From NCBI GenBank assembly GCA_937858715.1, contig CALLZY010000172.1, positions 1-33,465 on the forward strand: a DNA stretch of 33,465 nucleotides, written 5' to 3'. Under the pieces are notes generated by a model. The model searched no databases. It saw only the letters and a program-made list of their open reading frames with translations, and was not told the origin of the DNA. The DNA comes from an uncultured Chitinophagaceae bacterium. GTDB lineage: Bacteria; Bacteroidota; Bacteroidia; Chitinophagales; Chitinophagaceae. Both the position numbers and the translations under genes were made by a program. The stretch's first letter is position 1. Every line of letters starts with the position of its first letter. Of this stretch, positions 25,001 to 33,465 are shown in pieces.

Positions 25001-28000
25001 ATGAATGAGGGAATCACAGGCAGACGGAAAAAACACTCATACAAACGAAATACTTCAGGTATGTTTTCAAAATCAGGATACAGGTTATTGGCAGGAACAG
25101 TTTTTTTACTGTTGTCTGTTACAACATTTGCAGGCAATAATCCGGAATACCGTCAGACATTGTTTGGCAAAGATGGGCAATTACAGGCGAACAGCCAGCT
25201 TTACACATTCGATATTAACTACGAGGCGTATAAAAGCACCACAGGTGCGATAGAAAAGACCTGGTATATTAAGAATGCTGTCCGTTTCATGATAGATGAA
25301 GAAGCGACTTCATACATATCCTCTGATTTTGTGGCGAGTATTAAATTGAATATCAGTTCTGAGAATGCTGCCGGGGTGGTTACTAATCACCCTCAGCAAA
25401 CCTTAACCATAGATTACAAAACAAGCGAAGGGGTTGTTTCAGGGGCTATCAGTTCTTATGAATTCAGAGATGCTGTTAAAGTAACCGTTACCATTGCCGA
25501 GGCCATAACGAAAAATGTTAGTTGGGATGTGTCGAAGAATCTGAAATTAGTAAATGAAATAATAGCATTCAGAGACTGGAAGTTTGACTGTAATACGGTT
25601 ATTAATAATATTTCGGGTGTTCAGGACAGTTTACTGGCAGATGCCTGGCTTGTAAATTGGGGGACACCGTCTGCTCCTTCCACTTTTGTTTCTGAGTTTG
25701 ATTTGGAATGGGCCTGGATTGATGAAACTGCTGTTACGGAGTATATTTTTAATGGAGTTGTAAACCTGGACAGTGTTTTTGAAAATAATGCAACAAGGAT
25801 AACTACAGTAAATAATAAATATTGGATTCCGTTATTGTATGAAGGAAATGGACGTCTTTATGTGAGGGTGCGCCCTGCACAGGAAAAGTCCAATGGTCAG
25901 CGGGTGGAGGGTAACTGGTATTATCTGAATTACTATGGGCTTGCTTATTTGCCCCGTGGAGAAGATGATGGACATGAGAGCAACCTGAATTGGCAGGCAA
26001 CCACCACTTATGCAGAAGAAGGCAAACGTAAAACAGTGATCCAGTATTTTGATGGCACATTACGTGGTCGGCAGACTGTAACAAAAGACAATGTGAGCAA
26101 AACGACGGTAGTGGCTGAATCCTTTTACGATTATCAGGGTCGTCCCGTTATTCAGGTTTTGCCAGCTCCGACATTAAACACCATAATCAGCTTTACAAAA
26201 AATTTTAATCAGTTTGATGACATCCGAAATGCTAAAACGGTATATGACAACCTGAATCAGGCCCAAAGTTCCTGTAATAAGTTAACCGCCAAAATGCTGA
26301 CCGCAGCCGCGGGCAGTGCCGCCCAGTATTATTCTTCTGAAAATCCGTTAGTAAATACTGGGTTAAATAAGTATATTTCTGATGCGGGTGGTTATCCATA
26401 TACAGAGACGAGATACACAAACGATGGTACCGGCAGGATAGATGCACAGGGTGGTGTGGGGCAGTTATACCAGGTAAACGGTGGAAAAGAAACGAGATAC
26501 TATTATGAGAGTGCTGACCAGGATGACCTGGATGCATTATTGGGGACGGATGCGGGATATGCTTCTCATTATTCCAAAACATGGGTTCGTGATGCCAATG
26601 GACAGTATAGTGTAAGTTATACCGATATGAAGGGAAGGGCCATAGCAACAGCTCTGGCAGGAAATAAGCCGGACAACCTGGATGCATTACCGTCATTGGC
26701 TTCTGCCACAAAAACGATAACCCGGCAGTTAATAGACAATGAGACCAATAATGTACATGGGAACTCGATTATTTCATCCAAATCCTTAGTTGTTCCGAAG
26801 GCCGGAGACTACCAGTTTAATTACTTGCTGTCTCCGGAAAAACTGAGGATGATGCTTTGTACCGGCGATTCGATTTGCTTTGATTGCCTGTACGAACTGA
26901 ATATCAGCATTATTCCGGACTGTTCGGATAAAGTTATTACCAATAATACTGTTCCTGTTACCACATTTTCTAATCCTGTTATTAAGAAAAATTTTACGTT
27001 GGGTCAGTACCTTACAACCTGTGGACCCGGAAATTCGCCCTTACTAGATACCAGTTTCAGTGTACGTTTACCTGAAGGTTCTTATACCATAGTTAAGGAG
27101 TTGAAGCTAAATACTGTTGCAAGGGATTGGTACAGGGAAAACAGATTTCTAACCGGGGACACTTGTAAGAAGAAGGTCGACTTCATAAGCCAGCAGTACC
27201 AGCTTGCCATCAGTCAGCTGAATTGTTATACCAGTTGTACTCAATGCAATCAGAAATTAGGAAGTGAGATAGATTTTATCAACCGGTTTCGTACAGAGTC
27301 GGGTTTAGCACAGTCAGAAATTGATGCTATTTTACCTCAAATACGGGCAGCTTATGCCGAGGCTAAAGCAAATTGTGACCGGTTATGTGATAATGCAGGG
27401 GGTGGGTCGTTGGAGGAGTTATACGGTATGAAGAATATAATGCTGATGGATGTCACACCTCCAATGGGGCAGTACGCAAAGATAAATGATACCGAAAATC
27501 CTTCAGTTGAGAGCAGGCCATTTAATATTTTCAGTTCTAATCCCAGGATAACCTACTGCCCAACGGTGAAGCCATACCACAGGCCTTTGACGTATAGCCT
27601 GAATCCAGAATCAGTTAACTGTATTAGTGGATACCAGAACAGTTATGGGATTGAAACACTCAGTGCAACAGCCGCAGCCGCAAAAACGTCAGAGGAATTT
27701 TCAGATTTTTTTGATGACGGATATGCCAATAATTTATTGCCTTATCATCCGGAGTTTCCAAAGCTGAAGTTTGCAGAAAAATATCTCAAAGGAACATATC
27801 GTTTTGGAGATAAGTTACAAGGAACTGATACCTGGTCATTAGCTGCCAGTCGTGGATACATCCATCAGACTACCGGTAATCCTGTTACTGCAGCAGAATA
27901 CCTTATGCAAAAAGATTCCTTCTTCATACAGACCGGATTTACGCATCCATTATATTATGAAATGCGAAATGCCATTACCAGTGATTTCATTAAGGCTAAC

Positions 28001-31000
28001 CCCCAGTGCAGTGGTTCGCAGGATTTGGGAATGTGGAAACTTGCAAAATACTCTGTTTTCTGTCATAAGGAAATAAAGGAAAACAGCGGGCAGCAGCTAA
28101 TAAATGGATGCCTCATACCCAATGCGGCATTGGAAGCCTGTTTATCCTCTCAAAATAACCTGCCGCCGGGGAATGATGGCACGCATTGCGGGGCTGACAT
28201 GGATATGGTTTGGAAGAATTTTAAGGCATTTTATATTTCATTCCGGAATGTTTTAATAAGCAGATATCTTGAGCAGCAGACACAGACGGAAATGACAAGC
28301 CGCTACCCGATTTTTGAGCAGAACAGCGGATACAATTACCAGGAGCGTTTTATAAGATTCGTTAATGGCAGACCTGTCGGTTTAGACGATCTGGGTGGTT
28401 TGTTGGGGGGTACAACAGATCCTAATAATTATGATACTGCAACGGCTAATGAAGCAACACGGGTATGCGAGGCAAATACCGGAACATGGATGAACAGGTT
28501 ACGCCGTTGTCCGCAAGTGGAGTCTATGGCGCAGACTAATCCTTCACAATGGACATCTGATGCAGCATGGCTGAATAAATACCTGGTCTTGATTTGTTCA
28601 CAGGGGGTGGATTATATGGGTCATCCCTTTGGTGCTTCCAGTTTACCGGATAGCAAACCTGGTGTGCTGGTAACAGAAACACCAGACAATACAGTTTTAA
28701 CAGGGATCAGCGTAAGGAACTTTCCTCAATTGATATCTTATTATCTGAGTTTTCGGAATATTCTTTTATCTGAATTCTGTTATCCGGAACTGATTGATTA
28801 TCCCAAAGCTTACAATGTTGCCCCGCCAATGGTTTCATTGCCTGTTATTACAGTACCAGAGCCATGTGTATGTGAGCGGATTAATTATTTCAAAACCAAG
28901 TGGCAAAATGCAGGCAGCCCAGGCACTTTTAGTAACTACTTGCTGAACACACAAGGAACATCAATTAGTCAGGACACTTTGAACATACTCATCAACATGT
29001 GTAATACAGGTTATGTAAGTCAGAGTCCCAATTGTAATTTCTTAAGTTCTCCGGTAAAAATACCTGCGGTATTCCAGTGCCGTGGCACAGCTACGCTGGA
29101 TTCATCTAAAACCTGTATTACCTGTGGTGATTATACTGCTATTAAGCAACAGTTCTTAGCCGACAGAGGTGTAGCGGCACCATTTAATGACCCGCAAACC
29201 GAGACTGAGCTTGCCTGGAACAGGGCTTTTGCTGACTATGCCAATTACCGTACAGGATTCAGCAAATTATGGCCTGAGTATGTACAGTTTGGTTTAACCT
29301 GTGCAAATGACAGCACCTTAGGCTGTACAAACCTCAATAATCTTGTTGCTGCCTGGCAGGCAACAAGTCCGCCATCAACAGGGGATTCCTGCAGGCTCAG
29401 CTTCACACAGTTCATGAATTACCATACCAGCCGCAACCTGACATTTAATCAGTGGATGGATAAATTTGCTGAAGCTAACTGTAACAAGCCACCTGTGTGT
29501 CAAACAGTACTAACATGCAGCAGAATAAAATCACTGGTAAATTCTTACTACAGTCATTACGGTTACCAGATTTGGAGAAATGTAAATTGTCAAAACCTGT
29601 TTACACAGTTTGTTAACGACTCGCTGGGTACCAGCTACAGTTACCGAGATATTGTTAACAATAATAACTACTTGTGTGGGTCAGACTGTCCGTTAAATAT
29701 ATGCAGCTTTCCCAACAGTCACCTCCTTACACTTCTATACAAAAATTATAAATCGCAGGTATATCAAAGTACCTGGACACTTACACAATGCCAGACCAAT
29801 TTTACCAACTGGTTCAATACACAACTGGGGTTCACCTCAAACCCTTATGCCTGGCCATCCATTGTATCACTGTACCAGTCACAGGCAGGAGGAGGCAGCA
29901 CAGGCGATGGCAACTGTGTACCTGATATTAATCAGCTTTGTGCCCCTCCATATAGCTGCAACCAGTTAAACTACCTGATAAATCAGTTCTATGTACTATA
30001 TCCTAATGCAGACAGCCTTGGCAATTGCCAGGTATTATTTACAACATGGTTCAACCAGCAGTTAGGTACCAATTATACTTTCCTTGAAATTCAGAGTATT
30101 TACAGTACGGTATGTGGTGGTACACTATCAGTATGTACTGGAGGTTCTTATTGGGATTGTTGTGAATTAATAATATTCTATCAACAAATAATTGAGCAAT
30201 ACAATTCAGGACAGGTTATTTGTCAAAACTTTGGAAATACATTTTGTAATTGTTTCAGAACCCAATTTAATGCTCATTATAATAAGAATTACACATACGA
30301 GGAGATAAAACAGTTGTATTATGTACATTGCGGCTTCACTGTTATGTCGTGTCCGCTTGAGCCGCCGGTATTTACATGTCAGCTTCTTCAAACAGCTTTA
30401 GGAGAATTTATAAAGCAATATCCGGGCAGGTCATGTAGTTTAATAGACAGTTGCCAGCAGTTCTTTGCTTCATGGTTCAACAATCATTTTGGCACATTAT
30501 ATACTTATAATGATATTGCAAATCTATACCTGGTTATTTGTGGCGAGTCACTAACGATATGTGCTACAAAATGCCCCGATTATATTGTGTATGTAAACAA
30601 CTATAACAGTAAGTATGGAAATATAAAAATCCCGTTACTTGCCAGAAGGCAATTATTTGAAAGCCTGTTTAATGAAGCATTTGGATATACAGGTGGGGGT
30701 GGAGGAAGTACCGATGAAAAAGGCGATGTAGGAAACAGCCCGTTGGTGTACAGCCAGATAAAAAGCCTGCTGGCAGGATGTATTACTATGCCTGCCAATC
30801 TGGAAAATGAAAACCTTTACCTCACATTAAACGATGCAAATGTGCTGAGTGATTTTAAGAAGGCTTTCTATCTGAGAAATACCGGAGGGGTACAGGAAAA
30901 ATGCGAAACAGATTTTACAGCCTGGGTTAACTGGACAATGGGGGTTAATAAGACATGGTGCGAACTGGCAGAGCTATATAAAACAATACTTGGTGAAGGG

Positions 31001-33465
31001 GCTGAGAATATTTGCGGCACATCCACAAGTTGCAGTTCCTCAGGTGGAGGCAGTACCGGTGAGGATGAGAAAGGGCTGCCAATAGGTGGTGGCGGGTCTT
31101 CAGCAACTATAAGCTACCCGCCAATGCTCTGCGGTTTGAATGTGGAGATATTTACACCACCGCCAGTAGATACCAGCACCTGCCACAGTCCGATGCTGAT
31201 TGCTATTACCGATGCCACCATTAAGTGGGAGCTATATCTTGACAGCCTCCGCCGCAATTTTGATACAGCATGGTACAACAAGTGTATCAAAGCCAAAAAC
31301 CTGGAGAGCTTTACAGTAAGTTTTGATAAGGCCGAGTATCACTATACCCTGTACTATTACGACCAGGCGGGGCAGCTTGTACGCACTGTGCCGCCCGAAG
31401 GTGTTGTGGACAAGAGAAGCGATGCAACCTTCTTAACGAGTGTTAAGAATGCCCGAAAGACAAATGCCGCCATCCCAGTATTGCCAGGGCATACGATGGC
31501 TACCGAATACCGCTATAATACCCTTGGCCAGGTAGTGCAACAAAAATCGCCGGATGGAGGGTTGAGTAAATTCTGGTACGATTATCTGGGCAGGCTGGTG
31601 GTAAGCCAGAATGCACAGCAGGCACTTGACAATAAGTACAGCTACACCCTGTATGATGAACTTGGACGCATACAGGAAGTGGGACAGAAACCGCAAACGT
31701 CGGTAATGACTCAAACAATTAGCAGGGATAAAGACCTGTTACAGACATGGATAAATGGCAGCAACAATAAAGAGCAGCTAACCCGCACTGTGTATGATAT
31801 GCCTTACGCAGGTACCGAATTCAGCTACCTGCTTATTCAGCGTAACCTGCGCAACCGGGTGAGCTACACACAGGTGTGGAACCTGAGCAGCCAGTCTTAT
31901 GCAAACGGTGCCACATATTATACTTATGATATACACGGCAATGTAGATACGCTGTTACAAGACTATGGCAACAGTGCCAATGCTAACATAATGAACCTTG
32001 CCGGCCACCGCTTTAAGCGTATTGCCTACAATTACGATTTAATAAGCGGTAAGGTAAACATGGTAAGTTACCAGCCCGGTTATGTAAGCCCGGTTACAGG
32101 CCAGTGGGTAACCAATACCGACCGTTTCTACCACAAATACATGTACGATGCCGAGAACAAGTTAACCGGTGTAGAAACCAGCCGCGACAGCCTGCTATGG
32201 GAACGGGACGCTACATATTACTATTACAAACACGGCCCGCTGGCCCGCACGGTGCTAGGCCAGCAGCAGGTGCAGGGGGTTGACTATGCCTATACCCTGC
32301 AGGGGTGGTTAAAAGGGGTAAACAGCACAGCCCCCTCTAACTTCCCCGAGGGAGGAGGCCAGGGCATCTATGATATAGGCGGCGATGGAAAATTGGGAAG
32401 CAGCAATACGCTGGTAGCAAGGGATGCGTATGGCTTTAGCCTTAACTATTACACAGCTACAGTTGGCACCAGCACTGTTAACGACTATAAGAGTATTAAC
32501 AGCACTGTTACACCATTTGTAAACAATGTGTTTAATCTAACCAATACCAATAGTACTGTAGTTGCGAAACCACTCTTTAATGGCAACATTGCAGCAATGG
32601 CGGTTAATATACCCAAACTGGGTACAGCAAGTGTTTACGGTTACCAGTACGACCAGCTAAACCGCATTACAAGCATGGATGCGTTTACAGGTATAAACAA
32701 TACCAATAATACCTTTACCGCCAGCACAACGGCTAATTACAAAGAAAGGGTTACCTACGATGCCAATGGTAACATAAAAACATATTTGCGCAATGGCGAT
32801 GCGGCCCGGCAGTATATGGACGACATGGTGTACAGCTACAAAGCAGGCAACAACCAGCTTGACAGGGTGGTGGATGCAGCACCCGATGCGGCGGGAAACT
32901 ACTCCTTATATAACGACCTTAAGCGGACACAGCCCAATGGCAGCCAGGGGCAGGCCACAGGCAACTATACTTATGATGCCATTGGTAACCTGAAAACAGA
33001 TATAAGTGAAGGCATTACTAATATTATCTGGAGTGTTTATGGCAAAATACTGAGTGTAACCAAAGCCAGTGGAACAATTACATATACATACGATGCCAGT
33101 GGTAACCGGATAAGTAAAGAGGCCAACGGGAAAACCACCTGGTATGTACGGGATGCCAGTGGCAATGTAATGGCTGTGTATGAAAAGCGGAGCGACCTGA
33201 ACAGTAATCACTTAACACAGAGTGAAGTACACCTTTATGGAAGCAGCCGGTTGGGTATTTACAATATTAACAGAGATTTGGAAGTATCCCCATCAGGGCA
33301 AATTACTAACTTTGAAAGAGGAAATAAGTTCTTTGAATTGAGTAACCATTTGGGGAATGTTTTGGTTACAGTCTCCGACCGCAAACTTCAAATGAGTGCT
33401 GGTGGGGTATTAGTTGATTACTACAAAGCAGATGTGGTAAGTGCAAATGATTACTATCCGTTCGG
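25001..33465 (+). CDS. giant RHS/YD-repeat protein with Cys-rich repeat array, 3' end outside the window
   Basis: The frame is open from ATG 25001 to the right edge, 2821 codons without a stop. A second ATG at 25061 gives a neater signal peptide (FSKSGYRLLAGTVFLLLSVT). About 370 residues in is a YD-type segment (FYDYQGRPVIQVLPAP). The middle is Cys-rich, with about eight repeats between residues 1460 and 2005. From residue 2110 canonical YD repeats run to the edge (YYYDQAGQLVRTVPPEG, YDANGNIKTY, YTYDASGNRISKEANGK). The last lines, SNHLGNVLVTVSDRK and ANDYYPFG, are the conserved RHS core entry in Bacteroidota, so the variable C-terminal tip, possibly a toxin, starts just outside. It is last of five secreted genes. 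A TcC-like role beside the 2609-residue protein is inferred. Confidence 0.85.
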   Translation, partial: MNEGITGRRKKHSYKRNTSGMFSKSGYRLLAGTVFLLLSVTTFAGNNPEYRQTLFGKDGQLQANSQLYTFDINYEAYKSTTGAIEKTWYIKNAVRFMIDEEATSYISSDFVASIKLNISSENAAGVVTNHPQQTLTIDYKTSEGVVSGAISSYEFRDAVKVTVTIAEAITKNVSWDVSKNLKLVNEIIAFRDWKFDCNTVINNISGVQDSLLADAWLVNWGTPSAPSTFVSEFDLEWAWIDETAVTEYIFNGVVNLDSVFENNATRITTVNNKYWIPLLYEGNGRLYVRVRPAQEKSNGQRVEGNWYYLNYYGLAYLPRGEDDGHESNLNWQATTTYAEEGKRKTVIQYFDGTLRGRQTVTKDNVSKTTVVAESFYDYQGRPVIQVLPAPTLNTIISFTKNFNQFDDIRNAKTVYDNLNQAQSSCNKLTAKMLTAAAGSAAQYYSSENPLVNTGLNKYISDAGGYPYTETRYTNDGTGRIDAQGGVGQLYQVNGGKETRYYYESADQDDLDALLGTDAGYASHYSKTWVRDANGQYSVSYTDMKGRAIATALAGNKPDNLDALPSLASATKTITRQLIDNETNNVHGNSIISSKSLVVPKAGDYQFNYLLSPEKLRMMLCTGDSICFDCLYELNISIIPDCSDKVITNNTVPVTTFSNPVIKKNFTLGQYLTTCGPGNSPLLDTSFSVRLPEGSYTIVKELKLNTVARDWYRENRFLTGDTCKKKVDFISQQYQLAISQLNCYTSCTQCNQKLGSEIDFINRFRTESGLAQSEIDAILPQIRAAYAEAKANCDRLCDNAGGGSLEELYGMKNIMLMDVTPPMGQYAKINDTENPSVESRPFNIFSSNPRITYCPTVKPYHRPLTYSLNPESVNCISGYQNSYGIETLSATAAAAKTSEEFSDFFDDGYANNLLPYHPEFPKLKFAEKYLKGTYRFGDKLQGTDTWSLAASRGYIHQTTGNPVTAAEYLMQKDSFFIQTGFTHPLYYEMRNAITSDFIKANPQCSGSQDLGMWKLAKYSVFCHKEIKENSGQQLINGCLIPNAALEACLSSQNNLPPGNDGTHCGADMDMVWKNFKAFYISFRNVLISRYLEQQTQTEMTSRYPIFEQNSGYNYQERFIRFVNGRPVGLDDLGGLLGGTTDPNNYDTATANEATRVCEANTGTWMNRLRRCPQVESMAQTNPSQWTSDAAWLNKYLVLICSQGVDYMGHPFGASSLPDSKPGVLVTETPDNTVLTGISVRNFPQLISYYLSFRNILLSEFCYPELIDYPKAYNVAPPMVSLPVITVPEPCVCERINYFKTKWQNAGSPGTFSNYLLNTQGTSISQDTLNILINMCNTGYVSQSPNCNFLSSPVKIPAVFQCRGTATLDSSKTCITCGDYTAIKQQFLADRGVAAPFNDPQTETELAWNRAFADYANYRTGFSKLWPEYVQFGLTCANDSTLGCTNLNNLVAAWQATSPPSTGDSCRLSFTQFMNYHTSRNLTFNQWMDKFAEANCNKPPVCQTVLTCSRIKSLVNSYYSHYGYQIWRNVNCQNLFTQFVNDSLGTSYSYRDIVNNNNYLCGSDCPLNICSFPNSHLLTLLYKNYKSQVYQSTWTLTQCQTNFTNWFNTQLGFTSNPYAWPSIVSLYQSQAGGGSTGDGNCVPDINQLCAPPYSCNQLNYLINQFYVLYPNADSLGNCQVLFTTWFNQQLGTNYTFLEIQSIYSTVCGGTLSVCTGGSYWDCCELIIFYQQIIEQYNSGQVICQNFGNTFCNCFRTQFNAHYNKNYTYEEIKQLYYVHCGFTVMSCPLEPPVFTCQLLQTALGEFIKQYPGRSCSLIDSCQQFFASWFNNHFGTLYTYNDIANLYLVICGESLTICATKCPDYIVYVNNYNSKYGNIKIPLLARRQLFESLFNEAFGYTGGGGGSTDEKGDVGNSPLVYSQIKSLLAGCITMPANLENENLYLTLNDANVLSDFKKAFYLRNTGGVQEKCETDFTAWVNWTMGVNKTWCELAELYKTILGEGAENICGTSTSCSSSGGGSTGEDEKGLPIGGGGSSATISYPPMLCGLNVEIFTPPPVDTSTCHSPMLIAITDATIKWELYLDSLRRNFDTAWYNKCIKAKNLESFTVSFDKAEYHYTLYYYDQAGQLVRTVPPEGVVDKRSDATFLTSVKNARKTNAAIPVLPGHTMATEYRYNTLGQVVQQKSPDGGLSKFWYDYLGRLVVSQNAQQALDNKYSYTLYDELGRIQEVGQKPQTSVMTQTISRDKDLLQTWINGSNNKEQLTRTVYDMPYAGTEFSYLLIQRNLRNRVSYTQVWNLSSQSYANGATYYTYDIHGNVDTLLQDYGNSANANIMNLAGHRFKRIAYNYDLISGKVNMVSYQPGYVSPVTGQWVTNTDRFYHKYMYDAENKLTGVETSRDSLLWERDATYYYYKHGPLARTVLGQQQVQGVDYAYTLQGWLKGVNSTAPSNFPEGGGQGIYDIGGDGKLGSSNTLVARDAYGFSLNYYTATVGTSTVNDYKSINSTVTPFVNNVFNLTNTNSTVVAKPLFNGNIAAMAVNIPKLGTASVYGYQYDQLNRITSMDAFTGINNTNNTFTASTTANYKERVTYDANGNIKTYLRNGDAARQYMDDMVYSYKAGNNQLDRVVDAAPDAAGNYSLYNDLKRTQPNGSQGQATGNYTYDAIGNLKTDISEGITNIIWSVYGKILSVTKASGTITYTYDASGNRISKEANGKTTWYVRDASGNVMAVYEKRSDLNSNHLTQSEVHLYGSSRLGIYNINRDLEVSPSGQITNFERGNKFFELSNHLGNVLVTVSDRKLQMSAGGVLVDYYKADVVSANDYYPF
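29390..31018 (+). repeat. about eight Cys-rich protein repeats inside the RHS gene
   Basis: The encoded segment repeats a unit with core Fxx(W/F/Q/L)(F/V/M)N, usually preceded four residues earlier by Cys and followed by YxxI/LY and CG. The Phe codon of each core starts at 29402 (FTQFMN), 29600 (FTQFVN), 29801 (FTNWFN), 30038 (FTTWFN), 30254 (FRTQFN), 30464 (FASWFN), 30656 (FESLFN) and 30914 (FTAWVN). Steps are 66, 67, 79, 72, 70, 64 and 86 residues. The DNA is not conserved between units, so the repeats are old. Related but weaker patterns (CxxC, Cys-Gln starts) extend upstream to about 27200. Confidence 0.75.

Noticed and set aside
26232-26711. A 159-codon minus-strand frame and several smaller frames between 25000 and 33465
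   Set aside because: They are antisense to or out of frame with the uninterrupted RHS frame, and their His/Pro-rich composition shows they are shadows.

Overview
This window looks like a Bacteroidota chromosome, probably of the Chitinophaga/Flavisolibacter type, although no single gene fixes the genus. Supporting signs are moderate G+C, promoters of the Bacteroidota form (TTTG then TAnnTTTG), few Shine-Dalgarno sequences, an IntDOT-like tyrosine recombinase and giant RHS/YD surface proteins ending in the ANDYYPFG core motif. 

The first 12.1 kb is an integrated mobilizable element. It starts at the 3' half of a tRNA-Arg(CCT) gene (1-56), the presumed attachment site, followed by the integrase (229-1443). 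Next is a minus-strand cargo operon: a KAP-family P-loop NTPase (3489-5657) and an AlbA_2/Schlafen-type ATP-binding protein (1941-3473). This is a plausible anti-phage or stress module. A divergent control region follows, with an XRE repressor-like gene on minus and an excisionase-like gene on plus. The plus strand then carries a RepA-like AAA ATPase, a repeat-rich region, a candidate oriT, a MobC-like protein, a relaxase, a membrane coiled-coil protein, ParA and a ribbon-helix-helix partner. It ends with a GIY-YIG-like protein preceded by a strongly structured 150-nt leader. No transfer-channel genes are visible, so the element looks mobilizable rather than self-transmissible. No second copy of the tRNA end was found, so its right boundary is either beyond the window or not recognisable. 

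From 12.6 kb to the right edge runs a tightly spaced five-gene plus-strand cluster, every product with a signal peptide. The genes encode a predicted outer-membrane beta-barrel with a coiled coil, an FN3-like protein, a 2609-residue RHS/SpvB-like shell protein with PA14 and jelly-roll-like C-terminal modules, a small LolA-like protein, and an RHS protein of more than 2800 residues. The last one continues past the window. It carries a previously unremarked array of about eight Cys-rich repeats of about 70 residues just upstream of its YD-repeat core, and the window stops right before the variable C-terminal tip. I read this cluster as a surface-displayed two-shell RHS system, loosely analogous to TcB/TcC of insecticidal toxin complexes, with its own barrel and accessory proteins. 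That reading is inference. Whether this cluster is cargo of the mobile element or resident chromosome cannot be decided here.
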